Source of the DNA: Castanea sativa
Taxonomy: Eukaryota > Streptophyta > Magnoliopsida > Fagales > Fagaceae
NCBI RefSeq assembly: GCF_040712315.1
Contig: NC_134016.1
Span: 26,669,503 to 26,733,502 of the forward strand
Reading direction: 5' to 3'
Length of the DNA stretch: 64,000 nucleotides
In this document: positions 23,405 to 35,024 of the stretch, in pieces
How the letters are laid out: every line of letters begins with the position of its first letter
Position numbering within the stretch: the first letter of the stretch is position 1
Notes under the pieces: model-generated
The model's input: the letters and a program-made list of their open reading frames with translations, nothing else
Told to the model about the DNA's origin: nothing
Databases searched by the model: none
Position numbers and translations under genes: made by a program

Positions 23405-25698
23405 GCTCTTTTTGTCCCATGTCATTAGCATCCTTTCATATTTTTTTAGTTTTTGCAATTTTTACTTTGTTCAACCTTTCATCTTCTTCAACCACTGTCC
23501 TTTTAGTTCAATTTTTCATCTCCTCTAATCATTATCTTCTTCAATTTTTATTTGATTTCCTTTATAACATTTTAAATTCTACCATTTCACTTTTTTCAAC
23601 CTTTCATATACTTTTATCCTAACTCTTCCATCTTAATTTTTGTATAAATTTCTTTTTACTACTTTTCCACCTCTTTCCCATATTCCTTCCAAATTATCAT
23701 GGTGAAAAGAAGTAATAAACTATTAGTAGCCTTCTCTCCCTCTCTCTCTCCAATTTTGTTTCTTTTTTGGTGAATTTTTTTATTGTTTCAACTTCTTTAT
23801 TCCATTAATGGTTATTTTTGTTATTGTTGATTTAAGTGTCACATCACATTTATTTCTCTTTTTGAAAAATTTGTATTGATTTTTATGCATATTTATAGAT
23901 ATTTTGTTATTCCAATTCCTGATCACTTATTTCTTTTTCTTTATCCTATTGGTTTGAATTGATTTAGGTTAATAATTAGTTGTTTTGCAAGTTAGAATTC
24001 GATTTTTTTTAGTGATCCATTTAGATGTTAAACTATGAGACTAGTTTCGTTTTTTTTTTTTTTTCCTTTTGGGTAGACAAAATTGTAGTTTTTTTAGAGA
24101 AAGTACTCTTAATAGTTTTATTAGAAGTATTCTATAGTGTCACCTATTTAGATAAAAGCAAAGTTTAGTCAAACAAAAATTATTGGATGAGTGACATATT
24201 TTTTCATATTTTGTAATTGTATGAGATTTTGCTAATAGTAGTTTATTTGATAATCTTTTTGGGTGGGAAAAATTTGCTGTTTCTACACAAAAAAAAAAAA
24301 AATCTTAATAGATTATCAACAATAAATTATTTTTTTTAATTAGTCAAATTAATCATTGTTAAGTGACGATTGATGTGGCATTTTGTTTGTTTGCAAAGCA
24401 TCTTCATATGGATATGTTTTGATTCGGTATATTTCTATGGATGTATTGAGATAAGCATTGTATTCAAGAAGAGAGATCATGATCATACTTTATATACCTC
24501 AAGAGAGATAGATTGATTTGGGATTAAGGATAATATTAAAATAGAAGGCTACAGGTTGAAATTTTGAATGGTGAAAAAACCATTTTTCTCATTATTTTCT
24601 AACTATCATGATTGGAAAAACTTAATACACACTATATATTATCACTAGCAAATTGGTTCATAATATGAGTAGATGAAAATTTTAATATTAAAATAAAGCA
24701 AAAAATATATATAATTTTTTGTTTATTGAGAACACAAAAGTCATTACTTAAAAAATATTAATAAAGTAGTATAACATTATTTATTTTAGGGGGAAAAAAG
24801 ATCATTCCCTTATATAAAGAAAATTTTCTTAATTAATAGTTTACTACATCTAACACAAAATTCTCTTACGAGGATAACACTTTGCCGTGCCGTAGATGAT
24901 TAGTCATAATTATATAATTTCATGAATATTTTAGAAAATAAGTTATATATTATATTTCGTTACAAATTAATTAGATATTTTCACACATCACACTCTTTTT
25001 AAAAGGCAACTTTAGAATGGAATTGTGCTTACACTTGAAAAAAAATGAAGGGCAAGGGGAGAATTATTTACCCAATCATCCATTATGAACTCCGTAAATC
25101 CATCAATCCATTTAGTAGAAACGATGAAACATACCTCTACTGTAGTAAGTTTATAACTTCGAGTTTGTTGCTAAAACCTCCTATAATTTGGCTAATAGTG
25201 ATCGAATCAAACAACCACCATACCTTCACATATACTAGTTTACTTTCCAAGATTGGACAATTTACAATGATTAACTATGATCACCAATACCATACCTTTA
25301 AGCAACCAATGAGATGTGTGGAATAAAAATCTGATTCCTGCTAAGCTAACTCATCATTTAGGATTAGATGAGGAATGCCCAATCAAACTTTGCCTAGTAA
25401 GCACAAGAGCAAAAAGTTGAAGCAAATATAATCATTAAAAAATAATTTGATGAACAAAATGGAGTATTATATGTAGGCTGTCCTCTAACTTATTGGGTTA
25501 AGGACTATCCAAAGATTAAGTTCGGTTGATTTTTATTATTAATTTGTGAGTGACACCCACAGATCATGACAATATCAACAAACAGCCATCATGTCTTTTA
25601 TCAATGTTTTCACATGTAAATACTCAATACCCTCCAAAAACAAAGACAGAAGAACTGCTAAAATTACTAACGTTAACGTACATGATTTGGAAAACTCA
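23182..25698. other. Intergenic, no gene seen
   Basis: Pyrimidine-rich DNA at 23450-23760 with a low-complexity frame, and AT-rich DNA beyond. A 93-codon ORF (25045-25326) shows no known domain, signal peptide or good promoter; I do not call it. Confidence 0.45.
23367..23402. repeat. (AC)n microsatellite
   Basis: About 18 uninterrupted AC dinucleotides. Confidence 0.95.
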
Positions 25699-25706
25699 TA
25701 TATAAA
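25699..25706 (+). promoter_or_regulatory. TATA box of the Rab gene
   Basis: TATATAAA lies 138 bp upstream of the Rab start codon, a normal distance for a plant gene with a ~100-base 5' UTR. The UTR is pyrimidine-rich and ends in a GA run just before the ATG. Confidence 0.55.
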
Positions 25707-25843
25707 CATAAAGACCATCACATAACAAACCAAGCCTATATTTTCTCTTTTTTCTTCAACAACTTCCTATACTTTATATTTCCTTCTTCAAGTTTTTCTT
25801 TTATTAATTTTTTTTTCTTTATTGAGAGAGAGAGATTATATTT

Positions 25844-28800
25844 ATGGCTGAATCATTTGATGAAGAGTGTGATTACCTATTCAAGGCTGTTCTTATTGGA
25901 GATTCTGGGGTTGGGAAATCAAATCTTCTCTCAAGGTTTGCAAAAGATGAATTTCGCTTAGATTCAAAGCCAACCATAGGGGTTGAATTTGCTTACCGGA
26001 ATATAAAGGTTGCTGACAAACTCATCAAAGCCCAGATATGGGACACTGCTGGCCAAGAAAGGTAACCACCCATCTCATATTTCTCTCTAATTGTATTTCC
26101 ATTTGCTAGCTAGATCATCGTCTTTCGATAATTGATCATGAACTTTTCTATGGCAACCCAAAGCTTTAAAGAAGCATAAACAAGTTATGAGAATTAGGGA
26201 TAAAATTATACACAATTCATCAAACTTGTATAGATTGGTTCAAAATTCAAAACCTGTAAATTATCCAGAAAAAAATTAATGAACAAACAAAAAATGTCAT
26301 TTTTAAGCTTAAGTTGCTTCAATGGTTATGTTTTTGAAGTTTGGTACAGTGCAAAAATTCAATCTTTAACTTAGCTGAGGGTTTTGTTTTTCTTTTTTTT
26401 GTTTTTCCTGGTTATGATAATAGAAAAAGAGCTATTAAGTTGCTTCTATGGATACATTTCCAAGGTGGGTCCAGTCTAAACTCGTGGTCTAAACCTTGAC
26501 GATACAAACTGTTCAACTGAGAAGATTTTCTCATTTTGAATTTGTCTTCTATTTTATTTTCTTTAGCTTTTTGTATATCATAGAGGATCATAGAACTCAG
26601 TTTGATCATCATCAGCTATTTCGGCGAGTTGAATGGTCTAAAGCTTTTGAGATCCACTGTTCATCCGTGAATTGTGAAAATAAAGTGATGAGTCCTAATC
26701 TCTTCATTAAAATTAGAGAAAGGGTAAGAAATTGAATAATTAATCCCACTCAGGTGGGACCCAGATACCGAAAGGAGATTTATCCTTATTCATGTTCTTT
26801 TGATCAGTCATAGATTCAATGAAAAATGCTAAGATTAAGGCAAAGTTCACCACTTTTTTTGTCACAAGTAGATAAGAAAAAGTAGTGAGTTGATATCAAT
26901 TTATATCTTTACGACTTCCAACTCGCTATCTAAGCGGGTTTTGATCAAAGTAATGTAGCATAGTTGTTGATATGAATAATTTCATGTATAAAGTAGTTGC
27001 TGTTGCTGAGAAGAATGATGCACAAATTGAATTGAAACACCTCTCCTGTGAATTTACAGTTGTGTGGGACACTTTATATAGACCTTCTACCCTATAATTT
27101 CAACCTTTTTGGCTATTTTAAAGTCCTTGGGTAGGAACATGCTCTTTTCATTTCACAGCAATCTAGGATTTATGGAGACATTTGTCACTTTTCCATCTGG
27201 ACCGTGACTGCTCCATACGGGCTCTCTTTCTTTGACATGTGCCATATTATCACACTCAACGATCGCGACAAATATCCCACATTAATTTTAGTATTTTCAT
27301 CCAAAAATGCAAAAACAAAATTTCACGAGAATCACCGTTGACACTGTACATGTTATTCTTTATTAGTAACAATTTGTTACTTTAAATAGTTACCAAATTG
27401 GTTGTAAATTATGTTGTGACTTTATGCTTATTGAACATTTCATGTGCACCATAGGGCAAAAAGTAGGGCTAAAAGTAAAAAGTTTAAAACCCAAGTCTGC
27501 AAGACCAGGAAGCTTCTTTTAGCTTGGTGCCATGGATACATAATTATTATGGGTTATGACATATTGCCCCAACCTCCAAGCAAAGGTGGCAAAGGGATGG
27601 CAATGGGTCGGGGCGGGGCCGAAGGATGGGATCTTCGCCCCCGCCCCGTATAGATTTTTCTTGCTCCATCCCCGCCCCGCCCCGCATGACGGGGAAAATT
27701 TCTTGCCCCATCCTCGCCCCTTAAGGCCCCGTGAAGACCCGCCCTATACCGTAAAACTTTATTTCTTGTTAATTTTCCCTATAACTATTACCATTTTTTC
27801 AAATAAAATGACATGTTTCAATATTAAAAATATACTTGAAATTATAAATAAATTTATCCTATCAAATCAAACTAATTTTTAGCAAAAACTAAATAATATT
27901 ATTTAAATGTTTAACAAGACAATGTCACAACAAAAATCTCATAGTATGACACAAAAATCTTATATTATATTAATGATGAACAGTAAGTTGAGAAAGACAG
28001 ACATTTGAATCATGAATGAAAAGACAAAAAAAAGAGTTAAAATCGGTACCTTATTTCCAACTTTGCTTGAGAGAAAAGAGAGGTAGAACCACGTTAGGTA
28101 GAATAAAATAAGTTGATGATATTTTTGTTTAAATAGTAGGATTTTAGAGTATGAAAAAATTATAACTTAATCCTTATTAACGCAGGGTGGGGCGGGGATG
28201 GGGCGGGGCGGGTCTAAAAAGTGTAAACCTATCCCCGCCCCGCCCCATGATGCGGGTCTAAAATCTCGCCCCATCCCCACCCCATCACCTTTGCGGGGCG
28301 GGGAAAACCCGCACGGGGCGAAGCGGGGAGGGGCGGGTCAAGCGGGGCGGGGAAAAATTGCCATCCCTATGGCAAACACATAATCTTATCTCTTCTTACT
28401 CTGTCTTATTATCTTCTTCTAACGCATTATCTTCTTCTAACGCTCTGTTTGTTTCAGCAATGGCATTTTTTAAAAAATAAATCATTTTTCAAGAAGTGTT
28501 TTCTATAAAGCTATCTCATTTTTCAATGTTGGGTAGCAACTTTAAATGAGTTGAAAAACAACCTTCTAACTTTCCTTATTTAATAGTTGTTTTCCAAAAA
28601 AATTTAATGAAAAACAATTTCTAAAAATAAGTCATACTTTTTATGTTGATTAAAGATAATTTTCCTATGACTCATCTTTTTTTATGCTACCAAATACTAG
28701 AAAACATAGAATTTTATTTTTACCCAAGGTTTTCCATCAAAACAAACGTAATTCTTATTTTAAGTTTTTAACACATGAATTATCTGAAATATTTTTTTAT

Positions 28801-29345
28801 TTTAATTTAGGATAATGTCTTTTTTTTTTCTTTTTTGTCTTTTTTATGACTAGATATTCGTTAAGTCTCGTGAAATGCATACGTTGGGGAATTTAATTGG
28901 GATTGGGAGGAGAAGTACGTGTAAATCTAATTCTTCTTCACTGCTGTTTGATTGACATATAATTCTTTGAATGAAGGGGTATTAAACTACTACTCATAGC
29001 CACTCTACAACAAGGCTTGCCTTAGATCCAAAGCTTCTCTTTTTGGCCCAAGCCTGGTCCCCACCATAAAAAGAAATTATAGAGAGGAGACGGGACAGTA
29101 CTACTACTTATTCATAAATAAAATAAAATAAATAAACAAGGGAGAGGACTAGCACTACCATTATAGTTAGATTTTATTAATGTATGTTCTAAGAGTATAT
29201 AATAGTATACTATTTTTAGAAAAAAATTTATCAAAAATTGAAAAATTTTTGACAATTTGTTCAATTCTCGATAAAAAATTTTCAAAAACGGATTTGTTAA
29301 TGTATGTCTTAGGGACATACATTGACCAGACCTATTATAGTTATC

Positions 29346-29386
<41 letters not shown>

Positions 29387-31122
29387 GGTTTAAGTTACAC
29401 ATTTTGTGAACCATTGATTACTATTAGATCTAAGGGTAAAAAAAACACTCATAGTAATATCATTATTACCCCTATAAATTAGTGATTTAGGCATTAACTC
29501 TTCTTATTAAAAAAAACAAAACCACAGCATTAACTTTTTTTTTTATCCATATCATCATCTTATTCCTCTTGTCTTTCTTTATGCACTATACTTTCAGGCC
29601 TCCATCATGAATGGTGATTGGAATAATTCTGAAAATAATATCTCAAGTCTTTTCTTCTTCTTAGACTCGTTGTTGGAAAAAATTCTGAAAATAACTCTCA
29701 AGTTCTTTTCTTCTTGCTTGGCTCGTTGTTGAAAGAATTTTGAACATAAAGCTTCTATATATAAATAAAATATTTTAGTCAAGATTCTCTCTTAAAATTA
29801 ATGTGAAAGTTCTTCTCATAGTTCCTCCACAAAAAAATTTCTTCAACAGAAAATGTGTCATCCGCTTAAAAACTCCTTTATAGATACAAGACTATTATTA
29901 ATGGTGGTAATGGAAATCCAAATTTAAGAAATATCTTTTCACTGCAATAGTTTTAAAGCACATGTGGTCTCTTCAACGTCAACTATGAAATTACTAGTAA
30001 CACCAGATGAATAAACAAAAGAGAAGCTCTATGGTTGCTTTCCGACCTAACTATGAGAATTTTATGAATGGTGGAGGCCTGAAAGTATAGTGCAAAAGAA
30101 AGACAAGAGGATGAAGATGATGATATGGATGAAAAAAAAAAAAAAAAAGAGTTAATGCTGTGTTTTTTTTTTTTTTCCTTTAATAAGAAGAGTTAATGTC
30201 TAAATCACTAATTTCTAGGGAGTAATAATGATAGTGTTTTTTGACCCTTAAATCTAATAGTAATCAATGTTTCACAAAATATGTAACTCTTGTGAAGTTA
30301 CGCCAGGTGTAGCATGGACTCATCTCTCTCTCTCTCTCTCTCTTTCTCTCTCCCTCTCTCTCTCTCTCTCTTTCTCTATATATATATATAAGAAATTTAT
30401 TCATAAAGTATAAGCTAATGAAAAAATATGAATTTAATTATTCAACTATTATTTAAAAAATTAGAAAATGCTTTTTATAAAAAGCATTAAGGTAATACTT
30501 TTTTTTTTTTTTTGCCAAATGAAAATACTTGTATGATCTTGGATTAATAGAAAATGTGAATACTTGGTTTCGCCACTTCATCATCTCTAGTACAATATCA
30601 GATGTAGAAATCTTTGCACTATTTACTAAAGTGTGGAAAATTTCAAAAATGTATTCTTATCAATATGAGCATATATAATCTTGTTGTAGGTTTAGAGCCA
30701 TTACCAGTTCATACTACCGAGGAGCACTAGGTGCCTTGCTAGTTTATGACATAACCAGGCGAGCAACGTTTGAGAATGTGAAGAAATGGGTGCGAGAGCT
30801 GAGACAATTTGGCAGTGCAGACATGGTGGTTATTCTTGTGGGGAACAAATCCGATTTGATTCACTCTAGAGAAGTGAATGAGGAAGAAGGAAAAAATCTT
30901 GCCGAGGCAGAAGGTTTATGTTTCATGGAAACATCTGCGTTAGAGAATAAGAATGTGCAGGAATCATTTTTACAAATGATTACTAAAATCCATGAAATCA
31001 CAAGCCAAAAAAGTTTAGAAGCTAAAACATTCGAAACATCAACAACTCTTGGCCGTGGAAAAGAAATAATTAGTATTGATGAAGTTACGGCAACTAAACA
31101 ACCTAGCTGTTGCTCCAGCTAG
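25844..31122 (+). CDS. RABA6: Rab GTPase, RABA6 type (two exons)
   Basis: Exons 25844-26061 and 30690-31122 join (GT...AG, intron 26062-30689) to give 216 codons plus stop. All G motifs are intact: GDSGVGKS (residues 19-26), T44 in switch I (KPTIGVEF), WDTAGQER (66-73, catalytic Gln71), NKSD (125-128) and ETSA (153-156). The end CCSS carries the two cysteines that are geranylgeranylated for membrane attachment. Plant RABA (Rab11-like) proteins act at the trans-Golgi network and in post-Golgi traffic to the plasma membrane. [19 protein letters not shown], with FAYRN where most RABA have FATR, points to the RABA6 subclass. The split at AG|G in QER is a conserved Rab11-family intron position. 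The intron is unusually long because of transposons. Confidence 0.93.
27594..28368. mobile_element. hAT-like non-autonomous element with GC-rich ends
   Basis: Inverted ends start GGGATGGCAAT and end ATTGCCATCCCT. Both subterminal regions are packed with GGGGCGGGG-type runs in opposite orientation, around an AT-rich centre. Flanking GTGGCAAA (27586-27593) and ATGGCAAA (28369-28376) match at 7 of 8, an 8-bp hAT-type target duplication. The ORFs across it are artefacts of the GC-rich repeats. Confidence 0.75.
28441..28748. mobile_element. Tourist-like MITE
   Basis: 308 bp, start CGCTCTGTTTGTTT and end AAAACAAACG, flanked by TAA at 28438-28440 and 28749-28751. No coding sequence. Confidence 0.55.
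29349..29381. repeat. (TA)n microsatellite
   Basis: Uninterrupted AT dinucleotides just outside the long-TIR element. Confidence 0.9.
29392..30289. mobile_element. Long-TIR element (Mutator-like outline)
   Basis: 29392-29617 and 30064-30289 are inverted copies of about 225 bp, sharing for example GCACTATACTTTCAGGCCTC in opposite senses. The 450-bp centre contains a duplicated phrase (ATTCTGAAAATAA...TCTCAAGT). Long TIRs suggest a MULE-type element, but the left edge abuts an AT repeat and no target duplication could be read. Confidence 0.75.
30322..30392. repeat. (CT)n then (TA)n microsatellite
   Basis: A CT run (about 30324-30376, lightly interrupted) leads into TA repeats to about 30390. 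Confidence 0.9.
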
Positions 31123-31692
31123 AGAGTGCTGATCAATATATTTCCAATTTTTCTTTTCAAGTATTCTTACATGGTTTCTATACCCACACCTTTTTATTTC
31201 CCTTTTGCTACTACTTGTTATTGCTGTTGTTTTTTTAATTTTTTTAGTGTTTTGCGTGGTGTAATGGATATGCATTAAACAACTAAAGCAGAAGTAAAAA
31301 TATGGAATTAGAAAATTAGGGGAAAGTAGGGATATGGTGACAAGATGCCATTCCTGACGAGTCCCAAACATAAGACTAATATACAAACTCTGGTCAGGAA
31401 TTATAAACAACACTAGTGTCCTGCTCGACTCGAACTATTTGCCTAAATATCTGCACATTAGTTGCCCTCATGGTACACATGTTGAAGGACCATTGTCGAC
31501 TGCCTGTTTAGAAGTTTCCTACAGGTAGTAAAAGAAAATTCTCGGTCCTTCTATGATCACACACTTTGTCATAACTTTTGTCCCAACTTGATGACCTATG
31601 CAACTATGATTTGAGCTATTAATCGTATATAGATCCATCACTCACAATTGCATATATCATCAAGTTGCAATTATAATCAATAAACTATTAAT

Positions 31693-31739
<47 letters not shown>

Positions 31740-31830
31740 TCACCACAGTCGCACGCATCATCAAGTTGTGACAAAATGTATGGGTTTATACTCGCACAAT
31801 TTTTTTATATATAAAAGATAGAAATTATAC
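31123..31830. other. Rab 3' flank, no gene seen
   Basis: 3' UTR and downstream AT-rich DNA. A compound (CA)n(TA)n microsatellite lies at about 31693-31739. Confidence 0.5.
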
Positions 31831-31831
31831 T

Positions 31832-32430
31832 CTAACTTAATCTAAGTGTATATACGTGTGAAACTCCATCTTGAAGACTTAAACCCTAGTCCTTACCTCC
31901 CACACCCCACAAACACTTGTGAAATAACACTGCGCATAGTTACTCTCATATAATCTTGGTCAATTGTTATTATGGGCTCATAATCTCGTACAATTTCTTT
32001 TTTATATATATACAAGATAGAAATTCGCCTCTAACTTAATCTAAGGGTCCGTTTGGATTGAGCTGAAAACTGAAAATTGAAATTGAAAACTAAAAAACAC
32101 TGTAGCAAAATAATTTTTTAATCTGTAAAAAATATTGTTCACGCCTAAAATCATTGTTCATTGGCCCAAAATCACTGTTCATAGCCAATGAACAGTGACA
32201 AGTGCGCATCCAGCAAAAGAAAAAAGAAAAGGAAAAAAAAAAAAAGGCGCTGAAATGCAAACGCTAGGCGTGTCAACCTTATCTAAACCAACTCTAAGTG
32301 TATATGTGTGTAAAACTACATCCTGAAAACTTAAAACCCAATTTTTACCTCTCACGCTTCACAAAAACTTATATTTGTGAAGTGACACCGCACTTCGTTA
32401 CTCCATACAATCTTGATTAGTTGTTATTAT
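31832..32430. repeat. Two direct repeats, the second with a MITE at its edge
   Basis: 31832-31970 and 32036-32420 share phrases such as CTAACTTAATCTAAG, AAGTGTATAT and TACAATCTTGA/ATAATCTTGG. Between CTAAG and TGTATATG the second copy is interrupted by the element at 32045-32294. The repeats look like paired copies of a decayed transposon part. Confidence 0.5.
32045..32294. mobile_element. Tourist-like MITE inside a repeat
   Basis: 250 bp starting GGGTCCGTTTGGAT and ending ATCTAAACCAACTC (10 of 14 complementary), flanked by TAA at 32042-32044 and 32295-32297. Comparison with the uninterrupted repeat at 31832 supports both edges. Confidence 0.55.
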
Positions 32431-32970
32431 GTTTAAAATAATTGTGTAATCCAGTTCTTAGTGTATATATTTGTAGCCCATTAGCTATGGCACGCATGCG
32501 GCCCAATAGTGCCACGTGCGGTCGTGGGATGATCTCTAAGAAAACCCTTTGATTGGGCTTCTAGCTAGTGACACTACCATCTGTGGTGACAGTCATAAAG
32601 TGAGGCAGTGATGTTAATAGCATTACACCGTGGGCCATCTAGGTATGAGGTAGTAATATTCATTGAGTAGATTGGATGTTTTGGTAATAGCATTACACTA
32701 GAGCCAAATCCGTAGGGAAATAGGGGAATGTGGAAGAAGTTTCTCAAAACGTGTGACATCGATTTCAGCCCACTTGTTGAGCCCAAATACAATCTCTAAG
32801 GACATCATCTAGTAGTTTCGTCTGACCCACATCATGGGTCAGTCTCATTTAATTTATGGGTCATCTCATCTCAATCTCATGTGTGATGTGTTTGCAGTTT
32901 TCATAGATCAGCGGATAATGCTTAATGAATGCCAACAGTTTAGCCCTATACGTGTTGCTCCTTTCCTCTT
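32431..32970. other. Intergenic, no gene seen
   Basis: No gene is supported; a minus ORF at 32574-32792 has no recognisable features. Confidence 0.4.
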
Positions 32971-33043
32971 TGCATGCGAGAGGAGCCACTCATAGCTCAG
33001 GGACAGACACGTGTGTGCCTCGTTACTCTTCTCTTCTATAATA
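32971..33043 (+). promoter_or_regulatory. Promoter elements: RY motif, G-box/ABRE, TATA
   Basis: Within 140 bp of the next start codon lie TGCATGC (32971-32977, RY core), CACGTG (33008-33013, G-box/ABRE) and TATAATA (33037-33043). RY plus G-box pairs are typical of seed-maturation and ABA-responsive promoters. The role here is inferred from motifs only. Confidence 0.5.
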
Positions 33044-33106
33044 AGAACAAAGTTCCATGAATTAAGGTTCAAGAGGCTCATATTTCTCTTGTATGCACAC
33101 ACAAAA

Positions 33107-33385
33107 ATGGAGGCGAATAAAGAGAGAAGAGAGGTGGTAGAGAAAAAGGAAGATTCAGAGACCCAAGGAAAGAAGAAGAATGATGGTGTTGATGAAAGCG
33201 CTGCAACGAAGAAGTCAACGACGGGGCTCGATCCAATGACAAAGACATTGATTCATAAATCCATCATCACTGACGGTAATGGAGGAAAAGAAGGTGGTAT
33301 TGGTGATTATCATGAAGCAGAAACTCAAGATGATGTTCTTGCCTTCTCTCGATCTGTTCACAAAATCGACTCCTCACTCGAATGA
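33107..33385 (+). CDS. Small hydrophilic protein, unrecognised (92 aa)
   Basis: A single-exon frame of 92 codons from ATG 33107. The frame is open to an upstream ATG at 33011, but 33107 is preferred because it lies 64-70 bp after the TATA-like box whereas 33011 precedes it. The protein is very polar: a Lys/Glu-rich N-terminus (MEANKERREVVEKKED), a middle TTGLDPMTKTLIHKS and a Gly/Asp-rich then DDVLAFSRSVHKID end. No signal peptide, membrane segment, Cys pair or known domain is visible. Hydrophilic composition together with RY and G-box motifs would fit a late-embryogenesis-type protein, but I do not recognise the family. It could also be a spurious ORF. Confidence 0.5.
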   Translation: MEANKERREVVEKKEDSETQGKKKNDGVDESAATKKSTTGLDPMTKTLIHKSIITDGNGGKEGGIGDYHEAETQDDVLAFSRSVHKIDSSLE

Positions 33386-33624
33386 AAAATATAGATAATT
33401 AGTATTTATTATATGTGACACTGGCTATACCTCGCTGCTTTGTTAATGTCAATGCCCATTATAACAAATGACAATCATCTATATATTGCACACGTTGATT
33501 CAGGTTATGCATGTTTAGAGTTCATTTCTCCACTGTGTTTGGGATTGAGGTATGAATTCTTATCTTCTTATTACATGATTGTTCAAGTTCCCATTCTAGG
33601 TTATCTGCGGGTTAATAAGATATA

Positions 33625-34666
33625 GGCAAAAATGCAAAATTGATCCTCTAACTTTCACATTTTTCATTTCAATCCTCTAACTTTCAGTTTTGTCAATTCA
33701 ATCCTCTAACTTTCAATTTTTGTCAATGTAAGGCTCCGTTACATGGCTGTTAGTGGTTGCCGTTAGAACCACTGAAACGACGTCATTTTGCACTTTTTTT
33801 TTTTTAATCAGAATTAAAAGAAAATACAAAAAATCTGGAAAAACCAAGCAGAGGTGCGCCCAACCCTATCGCTTGGATGGTCTCTTGTCATCATCTCCAC
33901 CATCATCATCGTCATCCAAATCATCTTTATCCGACCTCTTACTCTTTGTTGGAACATCAACCTTCCCACCATCTTCGTCTTCATCCTCCTCATCGATTTC
34001 TTCCTCCTCGCCGCCGTTCTCCTCTGGCTCAAAATCACTAGCATCTTCCTCATCCTCGGCACAAGCTACTGGCCTGACAAGGTACTCGGTTCCCAAATCC
34101 TCCTATAGATTAGTTAATAGATGTCATAGAAAGTTTACACAGAAGAAGTCAGAACATAGGAAATATAAACCAAGAACTGAACAAAAGGGAAAGACAGAAA
34201 ACATATATCAGAGCAAAGGTGGATAGCAACACAAACCAACCAACATACAAACAGACAACTGAGGAAAATTACATTAAGGTTCTGAAATTTCTTCAACAAA
34301 CTACCCAGTACAATGCATGGGTGGTTTTCTTTTTAATGGGCTCTTCAAAAATGTGAGATTTTAAAGGTCAAAGATTCTTAATCCCTTCAACCAAGTCAAT
34401 AAAGTAAGGATTGTGTTTCTTCAAGAAGAAAACTTCCAGATCCAATAGCTAAGAGAAACTTCCAAATCCAGATTTTTCTTATTTTCATTTAATTTCGAAT
34501 TAAAAAAAAATACAAAAGTGATTCTAACAGCAGCCACTAACAGCCACGTAACAAAATTCTGCATTGACAAAAATTGAAAATTAAAAGACTGAATTGACAA
34601 AACTGAAATTTAGAGAACATAAATGAAAAAATGTGAAAATTAATGGGTCAATTTTGCATTTTTGCC
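33625..34666. mobile_element. Pack-MULE-like element with captured exon
   Basis: Inverted ends of about 150 bp: 33625-33775 (GGCAAAAATGCAAAATTGA...) and 34520-34666 (...TCAATTTTGCATTTTTGCC). TAAGATATA (33616-33624) and TAAAATATA (34667-34675) match at 8 of 9, the 9-bp duplication of Mutator-like elements. The inside carries no transposase but holds a gene-derived segment in minus orientation (33840-34110). The ends resemble those at 9036-9394. Confidence 0.8.
33866..34105 (-). pseudogene. Captured terminal exon of an acidic-tail protein
   Basis: The minus-strand frame reads EDLGTEYLVRPV, then an Asp/Glu-rich run, then KRSDKDD and a final KRPSKR with stop at 33866. It is about 79 codons. Just upstream the bases CTATAG|GAGG look like a splice acceptor, and an in-frame stop sits in that intron remnant, so this is a last exon with part of its intron and 3' UTR, not a complete gene. 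There is no ATG. It resembles the acidic C-terminus of plant nuclear proteins I remember with an EYLVRP motif; the parent gene is unidentified and not in the window. Confidence 0.65.
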
Positions 34667-34675
34667 TAAAATATA

Positions 34676-35024
34676 CTCTCCGTCCTACTTTATTTGTCCT
34701 ATTTGAAAAGTTAAACTTTTTAAGAAAACATCATTTATTGTCTTGTCTGTTTTATAAAAATGTATAAGTTTACAAAATTACCCTTAAATAAATTTATCAG
34801 CTTTTTAAAAAAAAATTATTATTCTAAATGAGGCAACTAAAAAGGTGTCCCAATTAGATTGATTTTTTAAATATTTGTTAGTTTTCTATTCAAATAGTTT
34901 TGAAAATAAGGTAAGAGTATAATAGGAACATTAGCAAATTGATTACTTTTATTTTTAGAAACAGGACAATATTTTGGGACATCCCAAAATGGAATGGAGG
35001 ACAAACAAACTGGGACGGAGAGAG
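34676..35024. mobile_element. Stowaway-type MITE
   Basis: 349 bp with ends CTCTCCGTCC and GGACGGAGAGAG and subterminal TTTGTCC / GGACAAA, flanked by TA (34674-34675, 35025-35026). CTCCCTCCGT-like ends with TA duplication define Stowaway (Tc1/mariner). Its left TA is also the last two bases of the MULE target duplication. Confidence 0.85.

Larger units (their letters stand above)
26062..30689 (+). other. Intron of the Rab gene, transposon-filled
   Basis: A 4.6 kb intron, donor AAAG|GTAACC and acceptor TTGTTGTAG|G. It holds a hAT-like element (27594-28368), a Tourist MITE (28441-28748), a long-TIR element (29392-30289) and AT and CT microsatellites. 26070-27590 is ordinary AT-rich intron sequence with no feature that I can support. 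Confidence 0.85.

Noticed and set aside
25045..25326. 93-codon ORF upstream of the Rab gene
   Set aside because: No domain, no promoter motifs, AT-rich composition like its surroundings.
27444..28383. ORFs rich in Pro, Arg and Gly in the Rab intron
   Set aside because: They derive from the GGGGCGGGG subterminal repeats of the hAT-like element.
33753..34226. 157-codon plus-strand Ser-rich ORF
   Set aside because: It is the antisense of the captured acidic exon (Asp/Glu codons read backwards give Ser-rich runs).
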